DNA from: UBA4416 sp040376995
Lineage (GTDB): Bacteria; Bacteroidota; Bacteroidia; B-17B0; Aurantibacillaceae
NCBI GenBank assembly: GCA_040376995.1
Contig: JBEIPP010000173.1
Span: 1 to 6,617, forward strand
Direction of reading: 5' to 3'
DNA length: 6,617 nt
Numbering within the stretch: the stretch's first letter is position 1; the number at the start of each line of letters is the position of its first letter. A program made the translations under genes and the position numbers. Of this stretch, positions 1 through 6,617 are shown in pieces. The notes under the pieces were generated by a model. That model searched no databases and was not told the origin of the DNA. It saw only the letters and a list, made by a program, of their open reading frames with translations.

Positions 1-492
1 ATGTATTTAGCCGAAAAAAATAAATTTATCACCTCTAAAAGTCATCATAATGCGGTTAATACAGATGCACAAAGTAATTATTATAATGGAGCTATAGGTA
101 ATCCAAATTTTAATGAAATAAACGCTTGGCATAATTATAATTTTTTTCCATACTTACCATATAATTTATTTGGAAGTACTTCTTCATCCTTTTATACTAT
201 GTTGTATACTAAGTATGACCCTTCTGCTTATCCAAACTGTATTGATGATCCAGGACTTAACATCGCTCCATACTACCCATCAACATATCCATTATCATTA
301 ATTAGAGGTTTCCATGATTATGGTTCACCGTCATCTTTTTATCATAAAAATAAGTATGCTAACAAACAGCGTCGTTTTATTGATGAACAAAGTTTAAATA
401 ATAGCTTAGCAGGTGGCGCATCCGATCCTGAAACTGTATTAGCAAATTTAACAAATTATGCCAACAATGAAATTCAATTAAACTCAGGCGAA
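1..492 (+). other. N-terminal segment of the RHS protein, unrecognised (residues 1-164)
   Basis: This part of the open frame matches no domain I recognise. It is rich in Tyr, Asn, Pro and Ser, with stretches such as NYNFFPYLPYNLFGS (residues 44-58) and IAPYYPSTYPLSLI (88-101), a basic patch KNKYANKQRR (116-125), and one Cys at residue 80. There is no hydrophobic export signal and no lipobox. The simplest reading is that it is the interior of a longer N-terminal region whose start lies upstream. If the ATG at base 1 is the true start, the protein would lack a recognisable signal peptide. Confidence 0.5.
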
Positions 493-3400
493 TGTCCTAT
501 CTATAAACGACTAGAATTATTTTTAACTTCAATTTTTAATAATGGCACATTAGCTCCAATTGCTCCATCAACTATAATTCATCAATTAGTAAACGAAAAT
601 TCATTTACTAAAGATTTATATGATAGAATATATGATAAATTAGCTTCAGATCCTGCTAATAATTTGCCTGTTTATAATCCTCCTAGCACAGAGCGCATTT
701 GGGTTCCAAACTTAGGTTATAAATCAACTATTAACTCTTCAACAAATGTTTTAACGCTTGAATTTTTTAAGGGATTAACACATATTGTAGGTGCTGATAT
801 TACATTTACACCCCCAAGTACAAATTTTGATTGGAGTTATTTAAAACTTGTATCTTCTATTCATTATGCTGGAACAAGTTCTGGTACTGATCATTTTACC
901 CTAATGGGAGCTATAATTAATCCATTAATAAACCCTGCTACAGGTTTACCAGTAGTGGTGGGGTCACCAAATACGATACCAAACAATATTATTTTAAAAG
1001 GAACAAGTGATTGTATAAAAAGTAATTGCACTCCTGTAGCTTTAGTTACATGTAAACCAACACAACAAGCAATTGAATTACAAGCATTTTTAAATGCAGT
1101 AGCAGGTGATTATCAACGAACATCGCCATCTGCATCATTTCCATTAGACTTAGCTAATCCAAATAATTACAGCTCTCAAAATTTTTCAGCATTAGTACGT
1201 TATCCATTTGGTAATACTACTATTGTTGCCGCTGGTACACATGCTGTTAATATTAATACTTCAAATAATTCTATATCTTTATATGGTCATAACACCAATT
1301 TTGGTGCAAATATGAATGTTGTTTTTTCGTTTGTACCAATTAATAACACGTTAGATAATTTAAATAATGTTATTGGTTTCACTGGCTTGGTTCCTAAACA
1401 AAATCCAAGTGATGTATATGATTTTACGATCAAGGCTATTTACGGCTCATCTGCTAATTTAGTTTACAAAACCTTTGGTGTTAATATTGTTTATAGTAAT
1501 GCATCATGCAATGCTAGCCTTGAATCACCTTGTAAAACTTATCAAATTGGGCAATGTAACGAAAATATAAGCTCTTCAGCCGCAAATAATGTTGGTTGTG
1601 AAACCAGTATGGACTTATTTAATTTTATTAAAAGTTTAAGTGTATTTAGTTCCACTAAGAAATTTTGTGATGGTTTTAGCTCAACCGAAGAATTAAAACT
1701 AGTTCCAACTTTTTCAAGTTTATTAAAATCAAGTATTAATTCTTTGGCAGATAAATTAGAAGAAAGGGTTTCTGCTTCGTATGATAGTGGAACTAATGTA
1801 ACTACTTTCAATATTAATTTGTCATTCTATAGATTGAATCCGTTAAATGATGATATGCAGGTTTCTTGTGTCATTCCTTTAACTTTTACTGTAACTGGCA
1901 ATCAAAAATCAAATTGTGGTGAAGCTCGCAATTTAAATACAACTTTTTCTGTAACCAGCAATCAAACATCAATATTTAATAGTCAAATTTTGGATTATGC
2001 TGATTTTCAGGTTACCAACGCATCAACTAAAGAGTTTCAGTTTGTAATTAAAATGGATAATAGTGATGATATTACAGTTACAGGATTTGCTGGTTGTTTT
2101 AACATTGAAAGTTGTGAAACCTGTCCATATGATACTATTGTATTTAATGAAAATTTCGATACTTATTCCGTTAATGATAACCCAACAACTTTTAATTTTA
2201 GCTCTAAATATATTAATTCATCAAATGTGTTAACCAATTCAGTTTATGATGGTTTTCATAGTTCGAGCAGTAATTTACCTGTTAGCGAATATACAATTAC
2301 TGATTTTGCAAACAATAATTATTCATATGATCATACAAAAAAATCACTTAATGGGAGCAGGCAGTATCTTTTATATCGTATAAACGGCGATAGTGGGGAC
2401 CCGCCATTACATTTTAGAAATTTCTATCCATACATTTCGTTGCCTATTGATAATCCTACAAACAATCCTAAAAAAGTAACTATAGGAAAGCAATACGAAT
2501 ACACTATTTATTATAGATCAACCAATTTTAACGAGCTTGGGTTATTTGCTGGCTATGATAATAGTTCTATTGAATTAATTGTAAATAATGGTATTTCTGA
2601 TATTGTTTTACAAACTACTGCCGTTAGTTATTTTAATGGATGGACAAAGGTAAGTGCTTTATATAATGTTACTCAGTTGCCAATACAACTAAAGGTTATG
2701 TATAAAAATATTCCGTTTAGAGAAGGATGGGAGAATGGCTATGATTCATTTTTATATTTAGATGATATTACACTTCGCGAAAAACAATGTGAAAATCCTC
2801 CTTTGTATTTACCACCTGCTGGTGCACCTCCAGTTGGCAACCCATGTTTATTTCAAATGGCTAATATTCAAACAGCTAATGCGCAGCAGGAAATGGTTTA
2901 TTATTTGGATAGCGTTAAAAAAGAATTCGTAAAAAATTATACAAATAAGTGTTTAAAAACGATGGAAACCATGCAATCTGTTTTTAAAAATAGCGAGGGC
3001 CATTATACGTTGTATTATTACGATCAAGCAGGTAACTTAATTAAAACGATACCACCTGAGGGTGTGTCAACAATAACTTTAACAAACACCTATCCTGGAT
3101 CGTCACTTACTTATCAAAAAAAAATAAAACTAGATAGAGCTAATAAAACGAAAACTGTATTTACTGAGCATCGTTTAGCAACTAGATATGAATACAATTC
3201 ATTAAACCAATTGATACGCCAAAGTTTGCCAGATCATGCGGCATCTCAACAGTGGAATGTGCCAGTAAATAATAATCTGCCAACTAACTTGCAAACAACC
3301 AATATGGATTTTGCTGATACTCAAAATGGTTTTATGACACTTAATGATGCTACACAAGGGTATATTTATAGTACAAGTGATGGAGGTAAAACTTGGACAC

Positions 3401-6400
3401 CAATATCTGCTCTTGGATTAGCAGACATGATGGATTTTGAAGTTAATGGAACAAAAGCTTACGTTATTACAAATAATGGAACTTTATTAACATCTTCAAA
3501 TTATAATACAACTAGTCCTACATGGGTAATTCAAAGCATACCAGCAAATAGTAATTTTACCCCATTTACAGATATAGAATTTGTAGATGCATACCATGGT
3601 TATATAGTTGGAAACAGTGGATTAGTTTTAGAAACAGGCGATGGCGGAGGTTCTTGGTCAACAGTTACTTTACCAACGACCACAACTAATAAGCTAACAA
3701 AAATTACACACAAAAACGACGGAAATGGTGCAGGTAGTGATTATGTTATAATTACTGGAGAAAACGGAGAATTATATTATAAAACACCGAGTAGTTCATC
3801 CTTTGTGAAATATAATGTTAATACATTTATTGATATTAATGATTGCTCAATTGTTAGTACAGGTGATGGTATAACTTCATTTTTAAAATTAATTATTTGT
3901 GGTAAAAATAAATCAGGTGCTATTCATCAAGCCAATTCACTAATGATAAATAATATTAACAGTACAAATTTAGCTACTTATCCTGTTTTAATCTTGCCAA
4001 TAAGTTTATCATCTTCTGCTATAAGTAATGTTAATCATACGAAATTTTCTGCTTTAGCATTAAATCAATATGTGTCAGGTTCAGTGCCTTATACTGAAAT
4101 TTATTTAGGTGGTGTTACCGAAAGTGTACCTCCAAAACCTTTATTAGTAAAAGTGACTTACAATTCAATTACAGCAGCCTTTACCAATGCAAATATTTTT
4201 GCTACAACTACTGTTAATGGAGGTATTAGTAAACTTGGTATTAAAACTCCTAATGGCACAGCTAGTAGTGACGTATATGGCACATTAGCTAATGGTAATT
4301 TATTAAATTATGTTGCCACTACTAATTTAACAAGTGTGAAAAATTTATATACTACGGGTTCAATTGTAAATAGCACTCCTTTAAATAGTATTTGGTTAAA
4401 TCCTAGCAATACATCTGTTGGATATGTAGTTGGTAATACAGGATCAATAATTACATTTGATCAAACGGCAAATACATCTCAAGCTATAAATACAATTACT
4501 AATCCTAAATTGTATGGAATTACCGCAGCAAAAGATGGCAGTGGTCATGTGTATGCAGTTGGTGATAATGGCGCCATTATTTATTCTTCTAACAGTGGTA
4601 ACAGTTGGATGCCGCTTAATAACAGTAGCATAGTTAATAATTTATCTACTGCTTTATACGTTCCTTCTACACCTCCTAAATTGGTTTTAGCTGGTCCCTC
4701 TTCTTATATATCTGAATTAGATATTTCTTCTAATGCCGTTACACCAATTAGTAATTCAGGTACTACAAGCTATAAAGCTATTAAAGTGTCTAATAGTTCA
4801 AATAATGTATTTATTGTTGGTGCAAATGGTAGTACAGGTGTTATTTCCAATTATATAGTAGGCACTACACAGTTAACTACTCAAACTACTTCTTTTCCTG
4901 TAAATGATATTGGTTTTGCTATTCCTACCACGGCCTATGCAGTAGGTGATGGTGGTAATATTATTAAATCAACTAATAATGGAGCAAGTTTTAGTAGTCA
5001 ACTATCAGGTGGTACCAAGTTAAATAGCATAGTTGTAAGTGATAATTTAACAGCTTATGCGCTAGGTATTAATAGTAATATTTTAAAAACGACGGACGGT
5101 GGTATTAACTGGATTTCTAAAGCTACACCATCAGGTACTGGAACAAACATCAATTCGGTTTACAATTTAGGTAATAATAATATTATTGCTACAGGTGTTG
5201 GTTCTCCAAGCTTATTTAATATTTTTGATAAGAGCGATGATTACTCATCTCGTTTTTATTACGATGCTTTAGGGCGATTAATTATAAGTCAAAACTCAAA
5301 ACAATTCAATAAAGCCAATCGTGCTTATAGTTACACTATTTATGATGCAATTGGTCGTATATCACAAGTTGGTGAAATTTCTGGCTCATCTTTGCTTGAC
5401 CCTGATGATTTACAAACAGCAAATGGCGTTATTAATATAGATAATTTTAATAATTGGCTTTTAACTGGTACAAAGTCCGAAGTTACTTCAACGGTGTATG
5501 ACTACTCTGTTACAACCTCATGCGGCTTTACACAGGAAAATTTAAGAAAACGAGTATCTGCAACGTATTTAGATAATGATGGAAGTTTAGCTAACAGCTA
5601 TATATCTGCTACTTATTATACATACGATATTCACGGTAATGTGAAATCATTATTAAACGAAAATCCAAATTTACCAGCAGGGCATACTTGTAAAAAAATT
5701 GATTACAGCTATGATTTAATTAGTGGTAAAGTCAATAAAGTTTCTTATCAAAAAGGTAAGCCTGATGAGTTTTATCATCAGTATGAGTATGATGCAGATA
5801 ATCGTATCACAAATGTATTAACATCAAAAGATGGATACGTTTGGGAACAAGATGCTAAATACTTTTATTATTTACATGGTCCATTGGCGCGTACCGAAAT
5901 TGGTAACGAAAAAGTACAAGGATTAGATTATGCATACACTTTACAAGGTTGGATAAAAGGTATTAATAGTGGTAACCTAAGCAAAACTAATGATATTGGT
6001 AAAGATGGAGACGGAGGTGCATTATACAACCCAGGTATTGCTGGATTAAATAAATTTATTTCAAATGATGCTGCTTCTTACAGTTTAAATTATTTTGCAA
6101 ACGATTATAAATCAATTAATACTAATAACAACTTAAGTACAAACAGTTTTTATGCAAGTGCTTCTGGAATTGCAGATGTTACCAATCCTTTAAATCATTT
6201 ATATAATGGTAACATTTCATCAATGGCAACAACTATTGTAAATCCTACAAACCCAACAGTGGCATTACCGCAGCTTACAACCTATAAATATGATCAATTA
6301 AATCGTATAAAAAATGCTAATGCTTATGCAGGTATAGCGGGTAATGCGTGGACACCAATATCAGCTGCCAATAGTTATAGTAATATGTTTACATACGATG

Positions 6401-6617
6401 CTAATGGTAATATTGAAACTCAAGTTAAGTACGATGGTTTTGGTACAAAAATCGAAGATTTAACTTATAAATACCATACAGATGGAGCTAACCAAAAACG
6501 ATCAAACAGATTGTATCATGTAAAAGATGTGGTTGGAAATTGCGTATCAAAAACCGATATTGATGACCAAGGCGTGTTTACAGCAGCCCCGGCAGCTGGT
6601 AATTTATTAGGTCAAAT
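1..6617 (+). CDS. Giant RHS/YD-repeat protein with inserted YCF48/BNR-type beta-propeller (partial)
   Basis: Frame 1 is open across the entire window (2,205 codons, no stop), so the 3' end is certainly missing and the 5' end probably is. The ATG at base 1 has no visible ribosome binding site, and the residues after it (MYLAEKNKFITSKSHHN) do not form a signal peptide, although family members are normally exported. Domain order: unknown N-terminal segment (1-164), three Cys-bounded modules (165-710), jelly-roll (712-926), helical linker and first YD repeats (949-1080), beta-propeller insertion (1081-1745), further YD repeats (1746 onward). The YD motifs closely resemble Bacteroidota RHS repeat-associated core proteins. 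RHS repeats form a closed beta-shell that encloses a C-terminal, often toxic, domain in known relatives; that end is outside the window, so toxin activity cannot be claimed. Secretion, perhaps by type IX, is inferred only. RHS family membership is near certain; function is unproven. Confidence 0.96.
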   Translation, partial: MYLAEKNKFITSKSHHNAVNTDAQSNYYNGAIGNPNFNEINAWHNYNFFPYLPYNLFGSTSSSFYTMLYTKYDPSAYPNCIDDPGLNIAPYYPSTYPLSLIRGFHDYGSPSSFYHKNKYANKQRRFIDEQSLNNSLAGGASDPETVLANLTNYANNEIQLNSGECPIYKRLELFLTSIFNNGTLAPIAPSTIIHQLVNENSFTKDLYDRIYDKLASDPANNLPVYNPPSTERIWVPNLGYKSTINSSTNVLTLEFFKGLTHIVGADITFTPPSTNFDWSYLKLVSSIHYAGTSSGTDHFTLMGAIINPLINPATGLPVVVGSPNTIPNNIILKGTSDCIKSNCTPVALVTCKPTQQAIELQAFLNAVAGDYQRTSPSASFPLDLANPNNYSSQNFSALVRYPFGNTTIVAAGTHAVNINTSNNSISLYGHNTNFGANMNVVFSFVPINNTLDNLNNVIGFTGLVPKQNPSDVYDFTIKAIYGSSANLVYKTFGVNIVYSNASCNASLESPCKTYQIGQCNENISSSAANNVGCETSMDLFNFIKSLSVFSSTKKFCDGFSSTEELKLVPTFSSLLKSSINSLADKLEERVSASYDSGTNVTTFNINLSFYRLNPLNDDMQVSCVIPLTFTVTGNQKSNCGEARNLNTTFSVTSNQTSIFNSQILDYADFQVTNASTKEFQFVIKMDNSDDITVTGFAGCFNIESCETCPYDTIVFNENFDTYSVNDNPTTFNFSSKYINSSNVLTNSVYDGFHSSSSNLPVSEYTITDFANNNYSYDHTKKSLNGSRQYLLYRINGDSGDPPLHFRNFYPYISLPIDNPTNNPKKVTIGKQYEYTIYYRSTNFNELGLFAGYDNSSIELIVNNGISDIVLQTTAVSYFNGWTKVSALYNVTQLPIQLKVMYKNIPFREGWENGYDSFLYLDDITLREKQCENPPLYLPPAGAPPVGNPCLFQMANIQTANAQQEMVYYLDSVKKEFVKNYTNKCLKTMETMQSVFKNSEGHYTLYYYDQAGNLIKTIPPEGVSTITLTNTYPGSSLTYQKKIKLDRANKTKTVFTEHRLATRYEYNSLNQLIRQSLPDHAASQQWNVPVNNNLPTNLQTTNMDFADTQNGFMTLNDATQGYIYSTSDGGKTWTPISALGLADMMDFEVNGTKAYVITNNGTLLTSSNYNTTSPTWVIQSIPANSNFTPFTDIEFVDAYHGYIVGNSGLVLETGDGGGSWSTVTLPTTTTNKLTKITHKNDGNGAGSDYVIITGENGELYYKTPSSSSFVKYNVNTFIDINDCSIVSTGDGITSFLKLIICGKNKSGAIHQANSLMINNINSTNLATYPVLILPISLSSSAISNVNHTKFSALALNQYVSGSVPYTEIYLGGVTESVPPKPLLVKVTYNSITAAFTNANIFATTTVNGGISKLGIKTPNGTASSDVYGTLANGNLLNYVATTNLTSVKNLYTTGSIVNSTPLNSIWLNPSNTSVGYVVGNTGSIITFDQTANTSQAINTITNPKLYGITAAKDGSGHVYAVGDNGAIIYSSNSGNSWMPLNNSSIVNNLSTALYVPSTPPKLVLAGPSSYISELDISSNAVTPISNSGTTSYKAIKVSNSSNNVFIVGANGSTGVISNYIVGTTQLTTQTTSFPVNDIGFAIPTTAYAVGDGGNIIKSTNNGASFSSQLSGGTKLNSIVVSDNLTAYALGINSNILKTTDGGINWISKATPSGTGTNINSVYNLGNNNIIATGVGSPSLFNIFDKSDDYSSRFYYDALGRLIISQNSKQFNKANRAYSYTIYDAIGRISQVGEISGSSLLDPDDLQTANGVINIDNFNNWLLTGTKSEVTSTVYDYSVTTSCGFTQENLRKRVSATYLDNDGSLANSYISATYYTYDIHGNVKSLLNENPNLPAGHTCKKIDYSYDLISGKVNKVSYQKGKPDEFYHQYEYDADNRITNVLTSKDGYVWEQDAKYFYYLHGPLARTEIGNEKVQGLDYAYTLQGWIKGINSGNLSKTNDIGKDGDGGALYNPGIAGLNKFISNDAASYSLNYFANDYKSINTNNNLSTNSFYASASGIADVTNPLNHLYNGNISSMATTIVNPTNPTVALPQLTTYKYDQLNRIKNANAYAGIAGNAWTPISAANSYSNMFTYDANGNIETQVKYDGFGTKIEDLTYKYHTDGANQKRSNRLYHVKDVVGNCVSKTDIDDQGVFTAAPAAGNLLGQ
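493..2130 (+). repeat. Three diverged tandem protein modules, each about 180 residues, Cys-bounded (residues 165-710)
   Basis: Three segments share a common plan at the protein level. Each opens with Cys followed by a predicted amphipathic helix: CPIYKRLELFLTSIF (from residue 165), CKPTQQAIELQAFLNAVA (from 351) and CETSMDLFNFIKSL (from 533). The starts are 186 and 182 residues apart. Each then becomes Thr/Asn-rich and probably beta-stranded, for example TNVLTLEF in the first and TNVTTFNINLSF in the third. Each ends in a Cys cluster: C338/C343, C503/C511/C519 and C699/C705/C708. The DNA is not obviously repeated, so the duplication, if real, is old. The Cys content suggests disulfides in an extracellular setting. 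The family is unknown to me, and I judged the similarity by eye. Confidence 0.5.
2134..2778 (+). other. Probable carbohydrate-binding-like jelly-roll domain (residues 712-926)
   Basis: The segment begins with TIVFNENFDTYS (residues 712-723) and ends with FLYLDDITLRE (917-927). This matches the usual pattern of jelly-roll modules of the CBM4/9-like or galactose-binding type: an opening strand naming an N/E-F feature and a closing strand with a Asp-Asp-Ile/Val pair. Between them lie alternating beta-type stretches such as KQYEYTIYYRS (490-base region ending near 2520), IELIVNN and IQLKVMYKN, with GWTKVSAL at 880-887 resembling the common 'W-x-x-v-s' strand. The length of about 215 residues is right for one such domain. 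Ligand binding is not demonstrated; a structural role as a spacer is equally possible. Confidence 0.5.
2845..3240 (+). repeat. Helical linker and first YD/RHS repeat block (residues 949-1080)
   Basis: A linker with a likely helix (AQQEMVYYLDSVKKEFVKNY, residues 961-980) leads into the first shell strands. The signature YTLYYYDQAGNLIKTIPP (1002-1019) is a canonical Bacteroidota YD repeat with the YD-x-x-G-N/R-L core. A second repeat, TRYEYNSLNQLIRQSLPDHA (1061-1080), follows after a linking strand at 1021-1058. In family members I recall, the next element is directly a strand of the type YDALGRL..SQN. Here that strand is displaced by about 670 residues, because the propeller insertion begins immediately after the Pro-Asp-His-Ala turn. 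Confidence 0.9.
3241..5235 (+). other. YCF48/BNR-like beta-propeller insertion within the YD shell (residues 1081-1745)
   Basis: Asp-box (BNR) motifs recur: STSDGGKTW (1124-1132), TGDGGGSW (1212-1219), SNSGNSW (1530-1536), STNNGASF (1657-1664, Phe for Trp) and TTDGGINW (1697-1704). Each is preceded by a strand pair of the form aromatic-x-V-G-x-x-G: GYIVGNSGLVL (1199 area), GYVVGNTGSII (1474), VYAVGDNGAII (1517) and AYAVGDGGNII (1645), with AYALGINSNIL (1685) as a variant. Blades tend to open with LNSI, LYGI, VNDI or INSV. This alternation is that of YCF48/sortilin/BNR-type propellers, which act as binding scaffolds. About 13-14 blade-like units fit, consistent with two seven-bladed propellers. 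There is no sialidase active-site signature. Base composition matches the flanks, so no recent transfer is evident. Confidence 0.85.
5236..6617 (+). repeat. Second YD/RHS repeat block, running off the window (residues 1746-2205)
   Basis: The shell resumes with RFYYDALGRLIISQNSKQ (1751-1768) and continues through YTIYDAIGRISQVGEI (1778-1793), ENLRKRVSATYLD (1846-1858), YTYDIHGNVKSLL (1873-1885), KIDYSYDLISGKVNKV (1899-1914), YEYDADNRITNVL (1928-1940), YLHGPLARTEIG (1957-1968), YAYTLQGWIKGIN (1977-1989), YKYDQLNRIKNANAY (2095-2109) and FTYDANGNIET (2130-2140). These are the most conserved motifs of Bacteroidota RHS repeat-associated core proteins. The section KDGDGGALYNPGIAG to YFANDYKSIN (2001-2040) is the less repetitive loop typical between repeats. 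The core motif that ends the shell, and the variable C-terminal domain after it, are not in the window. Confidence 0.93.

Noticed and set aside
1..3. ATG at base 1 as the proven translation start
   Set aside because: There is no upstream sequence to show a ribosome binding site, and the following residues have no export signal as expected for this family. It may be an internal Met at a contig edge, so I left the 5' end as undetermined.
1542..1811. An 89-codon minus-strand open frame starting with TTG
   Set aside because: It lies wholly opposite the plus-strand frame that is open for the entire window and carries family motifs. It has a non-ATG start and no recognisable domain; in AT-rich sequence such antisense frames occur by chance.
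3376..5112. Sialidase or photosystem II assembly factor on the basis of BNR/YCF48 repeats
   Set aside because: Asp-boxes are structural turn motifs found in many propellers. No Arg-Ile-Pro motif or arginine triad of sialidases is visible, and the setting inside an RHS protein makes a photosystem role implausible.
3376..5112. Nucleotide-level tandem repeat or CRISPR-like array from the recurring GG(T/A)GAT-type blade motifs
   Set aside because: The repetition is at the protein level with divergent codons and irregular spacing; there are no identical direct repeats with uniform spacers.
1..6617. Two or more genes joined by frameshift or an undetected stop
   Set aside because: Translation of every 60-base line in frame 1 gave no stop, and the YD motifs on both sides of the propeller stay in the same frame, so one continuous protein is the simplest reading.

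Overview
The whole 6,617-base window is one protein-coding reading frame. Plus-strand frame 1 runs from base 1 to the last base without a stop: 2,205 complete codons plus two bases of the next. No stop codon, intergenic gap, RNA gene, promoter, terminator or second gene is visible, so this is an internal or 5'-anchored piece of a giant gene. Base 1 happens to be an ATG. With no upstream sequence and no signal peptide after it, I cannot tell whether it is the real start. Residue numbers below count from base 1.

The protein is an RHS/YD-repeat protein of the type common in Bacteroidota. The support is a set of motifs I recognise from that family, such as YTLYYYDQAGNLIKTIPP, YEYNSLNQLIRQSLPD, RFYYDALGRLIISQN, YDLISGKVNKV, YLHGPLARTE and YAYTLQGWIKGIN. 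GC content is low, about 30-33% in lines I counted by hand, with A/T-rich third positions. This fits a low-GC Bacteroidota member (Flavobacteriia, Sphingobacteriia or Chitinophagia type). No phylogenetic marker gene is present, so the assignment rests on this protein alone.

Layout: (1) residues 1-164, a Tyr/Asn/Pro-rich segment I do not recognise; (2) residues 165-710, apparently three diverged tandem modules of about 180 residues, each opening with Cys plus an amphipathic helix and closing with a Cys cluster; (3) residues 712-926, a probable carbohydrate-binding-like jelly-roll; (4) residues 949-1080, a helical linker and the first YD-repeat block; (5) residues 1081-1745, a large insertion of YCF48/BNR-like beta-propeller blades (Asp-box motifs); (6) residues 1746-2205, the resumed YD-repeat shell, still running at the window edge. 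The RHS-associated core motif and any variable C-terminal toxin tip would lie downstream.

RHS/YD repeats build a hollow beta-cocoon in the structurally known relatives (TcB-TcC, Rhs toxins, teneurins). By inference this protein is a very large, probably exported surface or toxin-delivery protein: N-terminal Cys-containing and jelly-roll modules for the extracellular face or binding, a YD cocoon as shell, and a propeller module inserted between two shell strands. The inserted propeller is the most notable feature of the window.
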